The notes: generated by a model not told the origin, from the sequence alone. Positions 6,210 to 13,915 are shown, counted from the first letter of the stretch. The stretch: DNA of 21,436 nt from Patescibacteria group bacterium (GCA_018896765.1 JAHILZ010000080.1:1-21436), one strand, 5' to 3'. Numbers and translations: made by a program.

Positions 6210-7487
6210 ATGGAAATATCTGCAAAAAAAATATTAGCTATCACTACCGTGGTAAGCTTTTTAGTTTCATCTATTGCCGGGTTTATTTTCGGCGCGGCGG
6301 GGAGCGCGACCGCGGTCAAACTTTTTCCGCAACTGGCGGGGCAATTGATTGATAAAAATGAAAGCGCGGACAATATGAAAAACAGCGCCGGCGAGGGCAG
6401 CGCGAAAGATGCTTCGATTTTTTTGGCGGATAATTTGCCAAAAGAAGAGTTGGGCGCGGTGGGCGCGATAAAAAAAGCCAATCCGGCGGTAGTAAGCATT
6501 ATTGTTACTAAAGATTTGCCGAAAATAAAGCGATATAGTCCGTTTAGCGATCCGTTTTTTAATCAATTTTTTGGTCAAAATTATAACGTTCCCGAAGAAG
6601 ATCAGGGTGCTCAAAAACAAGAAACCGGAAGGGGGTCCGGCTTTATTGTAAGCGCCGATGGTTATATTGTAACCAATAAGCATGTGGCCAATGATAAAAA
6701 AGCGGAATACACGGTTTTGATGAATGATGGCAAAGAATATTCTGCCAAGCTTTTGGCGGCTGATCCGGTGAATGATTTGGCGATTATTAAAATTGACGAG
6801 AAAAATCTTCCAACAGTTTCTTTGGGCGATTCCGATAAACTGGAGGTCGGGCAAATCGCTATCGCGATTGGCAATTCTTTGGGCGAGTTTAGGAATACCG
6901 CGAGTATGGGAATAATTTCCGGGCTTGGACGCTCTATTACGGCTTCAGGCTCCGGCATTGGCGCGGAAGAATTGCGCAATATTATTCAAACTGACGCCGC
7001 GATCAATCCGGGAAATTCCGGCGGTCCGCTTTTAAATTTAAACGGAGAAGTCGTTGGAGTTAATGTAGCAATAGCGCAAGGCGCGCAAAATATCGGTTTT
7101 GCCATTCCAATTAATGACGCAAAAAAAGCGATAAATGATGTTAAGACCGCTGGTAGAATTATAACTCCATGGCTGGGCGTCCGCTATGCGCTGATCACGA
7201 AAGAATTAAAGGATAAAAATAATCTTTCCGCGGATTATGGAGCATTAATTTTAAGAGGAAACACGATAAACGATTTGGCGGTGATCCCAGGTTCTCCGGC
7301 TGATAAAGCGGGGCTTGCGGAAAACGATATTATTTTGGAAATAAATGGCGTCCGAATAAATGAAGCCAATCCTTTGGCAAACGCGATCAGCAAATATTCC
7401 GTCGGCGATGAGTTAAAAATGAAAATTTTACGCAAGGGAATTGAAAAGGAAATAAAAGTAAAACTGGAAGAAAGGAAGTCCGAGTAA
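6210..7487 (+). CDS. HtrA/DegP-family serine protease with one PDZ domain
   Basis: This 425-aa protein has an N-terminal membrane anchor (residues ~8-30) followed by a linker, placing the catalytic part outside the membrane. The trypsin-like S1C domain shows the complete triad: H158 in VTNKHVAND, D189 in VNDLAIIKI and S270 in NPGNSGGPLL. A single C-terminal PDZ domain (~residues 325-420) has VIPGSPADKAGLAENDIILEINGV. Anchored HtrA proteases degrade or refold damaged envelope proteins and usually form trimers. One PDZ is typical of DegS-like or Gram-positive HtrA forms. An intrinsic terminator follows. A degenerate relative lies 3.6 kb downstream beyond clpB, making this a stress and quality-control neighbourhood. 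The ATG sits directly after the ttaatatg repeats without a clear Shine-Dalgarno. Confidence 0.95.
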   Translation: MEISAKKILAITTVVSFLVSSIAGFIFGAAGSATAVKLFPQLAGQLIDKNESADNMKNSAGEGSAKDASIFLADNLPKEELGAVGAIKKANPAVVSIIVTKDLPKIKRYSPFSDPFFNQFFGQNYNVPEEDQGAQKQETGRGSGFIVSADGYIVTNKHVANDKKAEYTVLMNDGKEYSAKLLAADPVNDLAIIKIDEKNLPTVSLGDSDKLEVGQIAIAIGNSLGEFRNTASMGIISGLGRSITASGSGIGAEELRNIIQTDAAINPGNSGGPLLNLNGEVVGVNVAIAQGAQNIGFAIPINDAKKAINDVKTAGRIITPWLGVRYALITKELKDKNNLSADYGALILRGNTINDLAVIPGSPADKAGLAENDIILEINGVRINEANPLANAISKYSVGDELKMKILRKGIEKEIKVKLEERKSE

Positions 7488-7512
7488 ATATATAATCGAT
7501 ATAGCGCGAAAA

Positions 7513-7539
7513 TCCGCCCCTAAAAGCGGGGTTTTTTTT
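7513..7539 (+). terminator. Rho-independent terminator after the htrA-like gene
   Basis: GC-rich inverted repeat (ccgc ... gcgg, alternatively cccc ... gggg) around a taaaa loop, followed by eight T residues (7532-7539), 25 nt after the stop codon. Confidence 0.7.
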
Positions 7540-7557
7540 GGTTAAGGCATGTGTGTA

Positions 7558-7585
7558 TTGACTTAGTTTTTTAAGCTGATATAAT
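7558..7585 (+). promoter_or_regulatory. Probable promoter upstream of clpB (distal)
   Basis: TTGACT (7558-7563), a 16-nt spacer and a perfect TATAAT (7580-7585) preceded by an extended -10 TG (7577-7578). It lies just past the htrA-like terminator and would give a leader of about 440 nt for clpB. Confidence 0.6.
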
Positions 7586-7619
7586 TAAATGCCAAAAGGG
7601 GACAAAGCAATAAAAAATT

Positions 7620-7643
7620 AATGACAAATTTCCAATGACAAAT
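7620..7643. repeat. 24-bp interspersed repeat (copy 1)
   Basis: Itself a direct repeat of aatgacaaat flanking ttcc. An identical 24-bp copy is at 18443-18466, also intergenic. It is a short dispersed repeat of unknown role. Confidence 0.7.
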
Positions 7644-7705
7644 GACAAATTAATACTAAAACCTAAAGGTTAAAATGTTATATTATTTTTTGTTTTGAGA
7701 AGTTG

Positions 7706-7863
<158 letters not shown>

Positions 7864-8030
7864 GAGGAAGGTGAAAATTAGTTAAATTTAAATTTTGGTT
7901 ATTGGGTTTTTATGATTTGATTGGGATTTGAAAATTGGGATTTGAGATTTAAAATCTTGAAAAACGCGAGAAAGTTCATTTTTGATTATAATTATGATTT
8001 TAATAATAAGTAAGTTACAAATAAACTACT

Positions 8031-10685
8031 ATGGATAAATTTACCACTAAGGCCCAGGAAGCTATCCATCGTGCTCAGTTAATCGCCGGCGAAAAAGGGA
8101 ATTATGAAGTTACAGCCCTGCATCTTTTCTATGCTTTGATCGATCAGGAAGGGGGAATTCCGATAAAAATTCTGGAGCAGATCGGCGTCAATATCAGTTT
8201 TTTAAAAAATATTATCGAAGGAGAATTGGCTAAATTGCCGGCAGGCAGGAAGAATGACATTCAGCGGGCGGATTTTCTAGCCAGCCAGGATTTAAGAATT
8301 GTTTTAAACAAAGCGCTGGAAGAGGCGATGAGATTGAAAGATGAGTATATTTCAACCGAGCATTTATTGCTGGCAATGCTTAGGGTGGAAAATAAAGTTA
8401 AGCAAGTTTTGGCAAACCAGAAAGTCGATTATGAAGCGGTTTTAAAAATATTAGCCGAGATGCGCGGCGCGCAAAGAGTGACTGATGCCGAACCTGAAAC
8501 CAAATATCAGGTTTTGGTCCGCTATGGCAAGAATTTAACCGAATTGGCTAAGGGAGGGAAATTAGATCCGATAATCGGGCGGGACGAAGAAACGCGCAGG
8601 GTAATTCAGATTTTGAGCCGGCGGACAAAAAATAATCCGGTGCTGATCGGAGAGGCGGGCGTGGGGAAAACCGCGATTGCCGAAGGTTTGGCGCAGCGGA
8701 TCGCGGCCGGAGACGTGCCGGATTCAATGAAACAAAAAGAATTGATTGCTTTGGATATCGGCATGCTGGTGGCGGGCGCGAAATTCCGCGGAGAATTTGA
8801 AGAGCGGTTCAAGGCGGTGCTGAAAGAAGTAATCGCCAATGCCGGCAAGATAATTCTTTTTATCGACGAGCTTCACACTGTTGTCGGCGCCGGCGGCGCC
8901 GAAGGCGCGATAGACGCGTCCAATATGCTTAAGCCCGCTTTGGCCAGGGGCGAATTGCATATGATCGGAGCAACAACTCTTAGGGAATATCAAAAATATA
9001 TAGAACGCGATCCGGCGTTCGAAAGGCGTTTTCAGCCGATTCATATTTCCGAGCCGAGCATTGACGACACTACCGCTATTTTGCGCGGCATTAAAGATAA
9101 ATATGAAGTCCATCATGGCGTGCATATTACCGATGCGGCTCTGATTGCCGCGGTTAATCTTTCCAGCCGTTATATCAGCGGTAGATTTTTGCCTGACAAG
9201 GCGGTTGATTTGATCGATGAAGCCGCTTCGGTAATCAGGATGGAAATCGACAGCATGCCTTTGGATTTGGACAGGATGACTCGCGAGACAGTGAAGCTCG
9301 AAATAGAAAAAAGAGCTTTGCGAAAAGAAAAAGACGCGGACTCGATTAATTGCCGCAAAGTAATTGAAAAAAAACTGGCTGATTTGAAGGAAAAAAGCAG
9401 GGGCATGGAAATACAATGGAAAGCGGAAAAGGAAGTTATCAAGAAAATTCGCGCCGTTAAAAAGAATATTGATTCTTTGAGACAGGAAAGCGAGGTTAGC
9501 GTGCGCGCCGGAGCTTTGGAGAAGGTTGCCGAGATTCGTTATGGAAAAATTCCTGAAATGGAAAAAGAAATGAAAGATGCTCAGAAGCGCCTCGCGGAGC
9601 TTCAGGAAAAAGGCGCGATTTTAAAAGAGGAAGTTACGGAGCAAGATATCGCGGCAGTAGTGGCGCGGTGGACCGGCGTACCGGTGGCTAAAATGCTGGA
9701 AAGCGAAAGCAACAAGCTGGTAAAAATGGAAGAAGCGCTTTCCGGAAAAGTCATCGGGCAGCGCGAGGCGGTGCATCTGGTGGCGAATGCTATCAGGCGG
9801 AGCCGCACGGGATTATCCGAGGAAACGCGCCCGATTGCTTCGTTTATTTTTATGGGAACGACAGGGGTCGGCAAGACGGAGCTGGCAAAATCTTTGGCGG
9901 AGTTCTTGTTCAACGACCGCAACGCTTTGATTTCCATAGATATGAGCGAGTACGGAGAACGCCATACGGTAGCCAGAATGATCGGTTCTCCTCCGGGATA
10001 TGTCGGCTATGACGAGGGAGGACAGCTGACGGAATTGGTGAAGCATCGGCCATATTCGGTTGTGCTTTTTGACGAGATCGAAAAAGCCCATTCTGAAGTA
10101 TTCAATATTTTGCTGCAAATTCTTGACGAGGGACGGCTTACTGATGCCAAAGGCCGCAAAGTTGATTTTCGCAATACTATTATAATTATGACTTCCAATA
10201 TCGGCAATGAGATTATCAAAAATTTTTCTATTGGTTTTGATGTTGAGGAAGAAAAAAAATTAAAGACGAAAGACGGCTTGCCTCGATTTGCCGAAGGCGA
10301 AGCGGGAAGCAAGATGAAAAAAATGCTGCGCGAGAAATTGACGGGATATTTCAAGCCGGAGTTTATTAATCGCATTGACGAGGTGGTGGTTTTTAACAAT
10401 CTAACCGTAGACGATCTCAAGCAAATCGCAGAGCAGGAATTGAAAAAAGTGGCTTGCCGCTTGGAAGCAAAGCATATTCAGCTGGAAGTCAAGGAAAGCG
10501 CCAAGAAACTATTAGCCAAGCTGGGCCACGATCCCGCTTTTGGCGCGCGGCCTCTTAAGCGCGTGATTCAAAGCGTGGTTCTTGATCCTTTGGCCAGTGA
10601 AATAGTGGAAGGAAAAATCAAGGATCATGACAGCGTAATAATTGACGGCGCAAAGGGGAAAATAACGATAAAAAAGAAAGAGTAA
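8031..10685 (+). CDS. clpB: ClpB-type AAA+ disaggregase with an IGF loop
   Basis: An 884-aa Hsp100 ATPase. Order: Clp N-domain (two repeats, ~1-145), NBD1 with Walker A GEAGVGKT (207-214) and Walker B IDE (278-280), a long coiled-coil middle domain (~400-525, including YGKIPEMEKEM), NBD2 with Walker A GTTGVGKT (609-616) and sensor region PEFINRIDEVVVF, then the C-terminal D2-small domain. The full M-domain and WTGVPVAKML point to ClpB, which resolves aggregates with DnaK. Oddly, at residues 734-736 there is IGF followed by a ~20-residue insertion before the FKPEFINR segment. ClpA, ClpC and ClpX carry their ClpP-binding tripeptide in that region, whereas ClpB lacks it. A ClpC-like degradative function is therefore possible but unproven. 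No Shine-Dalgarno is obvious. Confidence 0.93.
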   Translation: MDKFTTKAQEAIHRAQLIAGEKGNYEVTALHLFYALIDQEGGIPIKILEQIGVNISFLKNIIEGELAKLPAGRKNDIQRADFLASQDLRIVLNKALEEAMRLKDEYISTEHLLLAMLRVENKVKQVLANQKVDYEAVLKILAEMRGAQRVTDAEPETKYQVLVRYGKNLTELAKGGKLDPIIGRDEETRRVIQILSRRTKNNPVLIGEAGVGKTAIAEGLAQRIAAGDVPDSMKQKELIALDIGMLVAGAKFRGEFEERFKAVLKEVIANAGKIILFIDELHTVVGAGGAEGAIDASNMLKPALARGELHMIGATTLREYQKYIERDPAFERRFQPIHISEPSIDDTTAILRGIKDKYEVHHGVHITDAALIAAVNLSSRYISGRFLPDKAVDLIDEAASVIRMEIDSMPLDLDRMTRETVKLEIEKRALRKEKDADSINCRKVIEKKLADLKEKSRGMEIQWKAEKEVIKKIRAVKKNIDSLRQESEVSVRAGALEKVAEIRYGKIPEMEKEMKDAQKRLAELQEKGAILKEEVTEQDIAAVVARWTGVPVAKMLESESNKLVKMEEALSGKVIGQREAVHLVANAIRRSRTGLSEETRPIASFIFMGTTGVGKTELAKSLAEFLFNDRNALISIDMSEYGERHTVARMIGSPPGYVGYDEGGQLTELVKHRPYSVVLFDEIEKAHSEVFNILLQILDEGRLTDAKGRKVDFRNTIIIMTSNIGNEIIKNFSIGFDVEEEKKLKTKDGLPRFAEGEAGSKMKKMLREKLTGYFKPEFINRIDEVVVFNNLTVDDLKQIAEQELKKVACRLEAKHIQLEVKESAKKLLAKLGHDPAFGARPLKRVIQSVVLDPLASEIVEGKIKDHDSVIIDGAKGKITIKKKE

Positions 10686-10686
10686 A

Positions 10687-10866
10687 ATGAATTTCGGTTA
10701 TTTGACAGCGGCGTTTATAATTACTATAATTTACTATACGATCATATCTATCTTGAAAAAATATCTTTTTGGACGGATTCAAAAAAAAGACGTGATGATT
10801 GAACTGGCGTTCGCGGCCTTGATAATAATTATAATTTTTAACTATACTAAATGGCTTCCGTCATGA
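10687..10866 (+). CDS. Hypothetical 59-aa two-helix membrane protein
   Basis: The ATG lies one base after the clpB stop codon, so translation is probably coupled to clpB. The protein has two hydrophobic helices (residues ~5-22 and ~39-52, the second containing five consecutive isoleucines), separated by a basic loop (KKYLFGRIQKKD), and ends NYTKWLPS. The basic loop suggests a hairpin with both ends outside. No family is recognised. The tight junction, sensible topology and clean hydrophobic periodicity favour a real gene, perhaps linking the chaperone operon to the membrane. Confidence 0.65.
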   Translation: MNFGYLTAAFIITIIYYTIISILKKYLFGRIQKKDVMIELAFAALIIIIIFNYTKWLPS

Positions 10867-11025
10867 ACCTTGTTAGAAATTATTTACCCCGTTAGAAGTC
10901 TTGAGCCATATTTACTATTAGCGACAATTACAAGGCGAAGTTGTTTTATCCGGCGATGGCCTTGAAATTTAAATATATTACTCGGGCTTCTAAGCAGGGT
11001 AAATTTCCGCCGAAGGTTAGAATAA
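10866..11025. other. Long imperfect inverted repeat / possible structured leader
   Basis: A left arm at ~10866-10902 (accttgttagaa ... gttagaag) is imperfectly complementary to a right arm at ~10983-11025 (cttctaagcagggtaaat ... aaggttag). Inside, gccat (10905-10909) pairs with atggc (10956-10960). The element fills the gap before the HtrA-like pseudoprotease gene and could be a mobile palindrome or an mRNA leader structure. No T-run follows, so a simple terminator is not supported. Confidence 0.4.
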
Positions 11026-11048
11026 TCAAATTTAACTCATAAATAATT

Positions 11049-12107
11049 ATGGAGACGCAAAAACATAAAATTTCTAGCGGAGTGAAAGATATAAGCGATA
11101 TAAAAATAACTTCAATTAAAAATGAAAATCCCTATCAGGACGGAAGAGAAAAAGACAGAGACGAGAAGATGGAAGAGTTTTTGGCTGAAAGAAATCATGA
11201 GGAAAATAATCCGATTTTTATTCCGACAGACGGCCAATATAAGCCGCGGGGGTTAATAAAAATATTTAATCGTTTGGCGGTATTTTTATTGATTTTTTTG
11301 GTTGGCGGGGCCGGGGGAGTTTGGATGAATCAATCGGTAATGCCGAAGCTGGCGGCTGAAGAACCGTTTAAAAATTATGCTTTTTTCAAATCCGTTAATG
11401 ATCGCACCAGTATTATCAATCAAACAAATAATGTAATAATTTCCGATGATTCCGCTCTTTTGGAAAGCGTCAGAAAAGTAAACCCATCGGTAGTTAAAAT
11501 TACGGCAAATTATGTGTTTAAAGAAAAACTTTCCGCTTATCAAGAGAAAATCGGCGTAAAACCAAAGACAAATATTGAAAATCGAAATTTGAACGGGGTG
11601 ATTATTGCAAGCGATGGTTTGATTTTGACGCGGGATCCTCAGAATTTTCAGATCGATTTGAAAAAAAATGATTTTACCGAAGTAAATTATACGATAAGTT
11701 ACAATGGAAAAGAATATACGGTTTCCGGATTGGAAAATATTACTTTTTATGACGCGGTTGACAAGGCTGTTAGCGGGACAGAGAAAGGCAATATGGTAAT
11801 TTTAAAAATCGAAGCGGAAAACTTGCCCGTGATAGCTTTGGGAGATTCGATAAACGCGGAAGTCGGGGTAAGAGTTGTCGCTTTGGGAAATAGTATTTTT
11901 TCCGGAATTATTTCCGATCGCGGCGCTAAAGGAATAATTAGCATAGACAATAAGCCGCCTAGCGCGTATTTCGGCGGCGGACCGCTAGTTGATAATAAAG
12001 GCAAAATGATAGGCATAAATATTGTTGACGGAAATGATCAGGCGGGCGGTAGTTTTATCGGGGTTGATGAATTTAAGGATTTTATTAGGCAAGTGATTGG
12101 AAGCTAG
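11049..12107 (+). CDS. Membrane-anchored HtrA-like pseudoprotease without PDZ domain
   Basis: A 352-aa protein. A charged cytoplasmic N-terminus (1-73) precedes one transmembrane helix (~76-97, AVFLLIFLVGGAGG), and a trypsin-like S1C domain fills the extracytoplasmic remainder. It aligns by eye with the htrA-like product of this window: VNPSVVKI, GVIIASDGLILT, VILKIEAENLPVIALGDS, GGPLVDNKGKMIGIN. All three triad positions are changed: His becomes P197 (LTRDPQ), Asp becomes N248 (GNMVILKI) and Ser becomes G309 (YFGGGPL). The fold-defining residues remain and the frame is open, so it looks like a maintained inactive relative rather than a decaying gene. There is no PDZ domain. It might act as a regulator, adaptor or peptide sensor. 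Confidence 0.85.
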   Translation: METQKHKISSGVKDISDIKITSIKNENPYQDGREKDRDEKMEEFLAERNHEENNPIFIPTDGQYKPRGLIKIFNRLAVFLLIFLVGGAGGVWMNQSVMPKLAAEEPFKNYAFFKSVNDRTSIINQTNNVIISDDSALLESVRKVNPSVVKITANYVFKEKLSAYQEKIGVKPKTNIENRNLNGVIIASDGLILTRDPQNFQIDLKKNDFTEVNYTISYNGKEYTVSGLENITFYDAVDKAVSGTEKGNMVILKIEAENLPVIALGDSINAEVGVRVVALGNSIFSGIISDRGAKGIISIDNKPPSAYFGGGPLVDNKGKMIGINIVDGNDQAGGSFIGVDEFKDFIRQVIGS

Positions 12108-12116
12108 GAATAGTTA

Positions 12117-12195
12117 AAAGTTCAAAGTGGAAAGTTAAAAGTGAATGAGTTTCGCTTTGCGAAACACTAAAATTTTTCACTTTTAATTTTTAATT
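12117..12195. repeat. AAGTT-family palindromic repeat (MITE/REP-like)
   Basis: The central perfect hairpin gtttcgc-ttt-gcgaaac (12149-12165) is flanked by inverted arms aaaagtgaa (12137-12145) and ttcactttt (12176-12184), with further A/T-rich pairing outside. It shares agttaaaagtgaa with the second insertion in lepA. Located between the pseudoprotease and the cupin gene, it ends just before the latter's Shine-Dalgarno. Confidence 0.7.
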
Positions 12196-12216
12196 TTAAA
12201 TTTGAGCGGAGCGAAT

Positions 12217-12669
12217 ATGATTCAGGATGTAATAATAAAAAAATTGAAGAAGAATGAAGACGCCAGAGGGTGGCTGGCGGAAATTTATCGCAATGATGAA
12301 TTTGAATATACTCCGGCGATGAGTTATGTTTCGGCAACAAAGCCGGGAGTAATTCGCGGTCCGCATGAGCACAAGGCGCAATCGGATTTTTTTGTTTTTA
12401 TGGGGCCCGGAAGGTTTCGGCTTTATTTATGGGACAATCGGGCGGATAGCGTTTCTTACAAAGAGAAAATGGAGCTGGAAGGCGGCGAAGATAATAAGAT
12501 AGCCGTGCTAGTTCCTCCGGGAGTGGCGCATGGTTATAAATGCATTTCTGATATTGACGCATGGTGCGTAAATTTGCCTAATAAGCTTTACGCAGGGGTT
12601 GATAAAAAGGGCGAAGTCGATGAAATTAGATGGGAAAAAGATCCAGCGAGCCCGTTTAAGATTGAATAA
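12217..12669 (+). CDS. dTDP-4-dehydrorhamnose 3,5-epimerase (RmlC)-like cupin
   Basis: A 150-aa cupin-fold protein of the RmlC family. Family hallmarks are DARGWLAEIYRND near the N-terminus, PGVIRGPHEHKAQSDFF (RmlC normally has GVIRGLHYQ, with the catalytic His equivalent to H50 here) and VPPGVAHGYKCISD. RmlC epimerises C3 and C5 of dTDP-4-keto-6-deoxyglucose on the way to dTDP-rhamnose, but the HEHK variant is also found in related sugar epimerases and isomerases, so the exact substrate is open. No other rml genes lie nearby. I chose ATG 12217 over the upstream TTG at 12202 because GGAG at 12208-12211 is well placed in front of it. It is likely to act in surface polysaccharide synthesis. Confidence 0.85.
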   Translation: MIQDVIIKKLKKNEDARGWLAEIYRNDEFEYTPAMSYVSATKPGVIRGPHEHKAQSDFFVFMGPGRFRLYLWDNRADSVSYKEKMELEGGEDNKIAVLVPPGVAHGYKCISDIDAWCVNLPNKLYAGVDKKGEVDEIRWEKDPASPFKIE

Positions 12670-12676
12670 AATTTAT

Positions 12677-12705
12677 TTGATAAATTATAGGAAAGTTGCT
12701 ATTAT
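12677..12705 (+). promoter_or_regulatory. Promoter of tRNA-Leu
   Basis: TTGATA (12677-12682), an exact 17-nt spacer and TATTAT (12700-12705), ending 26 nt before the tRNA. A perfect hairpin, cccgct-atag-agcggg (12707-12722), covers the expected start point and may mark the 5' leader of the precursor. Confidence 0.6.
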
Positions 12706-12731
12706 ACCCGCTATAGAGCGGGTCGTTATTT

Positions 12732-12813
12732 GCCCCCGTGGCGGAACTGGCATACGCGCATGGCTTAGGACCATGTCCCGCAAGGGTTAGAGGTTCAAAT
12801 CCTCTCGGGGGCA
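12732..12813 (+). tRNA. tRNA-Leu(UAG)
   Basis: The acceptor stem GCCCCCG (12732-12738) pairs with CGGGGGC (12806-12812), with discriminator A. The anticodon loop CTTAGGA gives anticodon UAG, which reads CUN leucine codons. The long class II variable arm (CCC-gcaa-GGG) and T-loop GTTCAAAT confirm tRNA-Leu. The 3' CCA is not encoded (ACAA follows), so it must be added by a nucleotidyltransferase. Confidence 0.96.
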
Positions 12814-12917
12814 CAAAATGGGCGAGTTTCCCGTTGCAGCGGGATTCCGCCTTGACGGGACAAATCTCCCTTCTGGCGCTTTGTGCGGGATAAAATTTTA
12901 AAAAGCAGATTTTTTCT

Positions 12918-12955
12918 TATAGCGCGATTCTGACGGCCGTCAGAATCGCGCTATA
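12918..12955. repeat. 38-bp perfect palindrome
   Basis: tatagcgcgattctgacgg followed immediately by its exact reverse complement, with no spacer. It lies 105 bp after tRNA-Leu. Only four T residues occur nearby and on the wrong side for a + strand terminator. The first ten bases (tatagcgcga) also occur at about 7499-7508, before the htrA-like terminator. Function unknown; a protein-binding site, mobile-element end or cruciform are possible. Confidence 0.9.
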
Positions 12956-12994
12956 GAGTAATTTTAAAAGATTAAGGAAGGGATAAATAAACTT

Positions 12995-13156
12995 ATGGCA
13001 ACAGCTAAACAAAAATTTGAAAATATTTTAAGCGAAGCAAGTGCTGATTCAAATATCGTCGGTTTTTTTCTTGGCGGCTCGAGAGGAAAAGGAATGGAAA
13101 ATGAATTTTCCGATTTGGAGGGCAAGGATAAGCGGGCGATAAATTTAAAATTATGA
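12995..13156 (+). pseudogene. N-terminal fragment of a nucleotidyltransferase-like gene
   Basis: A 53-codon ORF, MATAKQKFENILSEASADSN followed by IVGFFLGGSRGKGMENEFSDLE, then an unrelated tail and TGA. GGSRGKG...EFSD matches the start of Pol-beta-type nucleotidyltransferases (the GS motif and first half of the DxD-type motif), where family members normally continue for 100-250 residues. The second metal-binding aspartate would lie just past the point where similarity stops. I take it as a truncated remnant. It sits in a debris zone directly downstream of tRNA-Leu. Confidence 0.6.
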
Positions 13157-13193
13157 TTTTTAAAATAAAATAAAATTTATTTTTTTTAATTTT

Positions 13194-13794
13194 ATGCCAT
13201 CAAAAAAATCAATCAATTATTTTAGCGAGCGAGATAATAGAAAATAAAATATTTTTTATCAGAGGTAAGAAGGTAATGTTTGGTCGGGATTTAGCAGGAC
13301 TTTATGGAGTGGAAACAAGGGCGCTTAATCAGGCGGTTAAAAGAAATATTGAGCGTTTTCCGGAGGAATTTATGTTCCAACTCAATAAACAGGAGCTTGA
13401 GATTTGGCAATTATTGTTTTTAAGGTCACAAATTGTGACCTTAAAGAGAGGCCAGCATATTAAGTATGCCCCTTATGTTTTTACAGAGTACGGAGTGGCG
13501 ATGCTTTCTGGCGTTCTGAATAGCAAGAGAGCAATACAGGTGAATATTCAAATAATCAAAACGTTTATTAAGCTGAAAGAAATGATCGCGACTAATCGCG
13601 AGTTAAGAATTAAAATCGAAATAATGGAAAAGAAATATGACAAAAGTTTTAAAATTGTTTTTGATACTTTAAGAAAACTTTTTGAAGAAAAGAAAAATAA
13701 TCCTCAAAAACAAATTGGGTTTGAAACGGAGCTGATTACCATTTTATTGTTTTGGATTTTGTTATTTCCACCAATGAGGCCGATATTAAATTAA
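13194..13794 (+). pseudogene. ORF6N-domain protein, frameshifted and with a chimeric tail
   Basis: The ORF6N DNA-binding domain, common in phage and plasmid regulators, is clear: IFFIRGKKVMFGRDLAGLYG, VETRALNQAVKRN, FPEEFMFQL and YAPYVFTEYGVAMLSGVL, followed by a coiled-coil region (~residues 95-150) ending KKNNPQKQIGF. From ATG 13276 the protein would be 172 aa and would lack the first strand. That missing part (SIILASEIIENKIFF) is encoded upstream in the same frame from about 13210, and ATG 13194 (MPSK) joins it if one A is removed from the A7 run at 13202-13208. The last ~20 residues after IGF are out-of-frame translation of a Nudix fragment. It is therefore damaged at both ends, though slippage on A7 could still make full-length product. 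Confidence 0.75.
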
Positions 13795-13910
13795 GCGCGG
13801 AGCATACGGAATATAAATGGGTAGGAGTTAGAGAAATAAATAAGATTAAAATGAGAGCGGGGCATAAAAAATCAATTAAGGAGTTTTTTAAAGATAGAAA
13901 TCTGTTTTAA
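13725..13910 (+). pseudogene. C-terminal fragment of a Nudix hydrolase gene
   Basis: A frame different from the overlapping ORF6N ORF is open from a stop at 13722 to TAA 13908. It reads DYHFIVLDFVISTNEADIKL, then SAEHTEYKWV, ending HKKSIKEFFKDRNLF. This resembles the C-terminal third of Nudix hydrolases (the HFIVLDF strand and the EHTEYKWV loop). The Nudix box GX5EX7REUXEE is absent, so it cannot be catalytic, and no start codon fits. It is a remnant joined to the 3' end of the ORF6N gene. Confidence 0.65.
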
Positions 13911-13915
13911 AAGCG

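Noticed and set aside
12814..12900. Terminator for tRNA-Leu in the CCCG/CGGG repeats
   Set aside because: Several short cccg...cggg pairs exist, but none forms a clean stem followed by a T-run, so no specific terminator is called.
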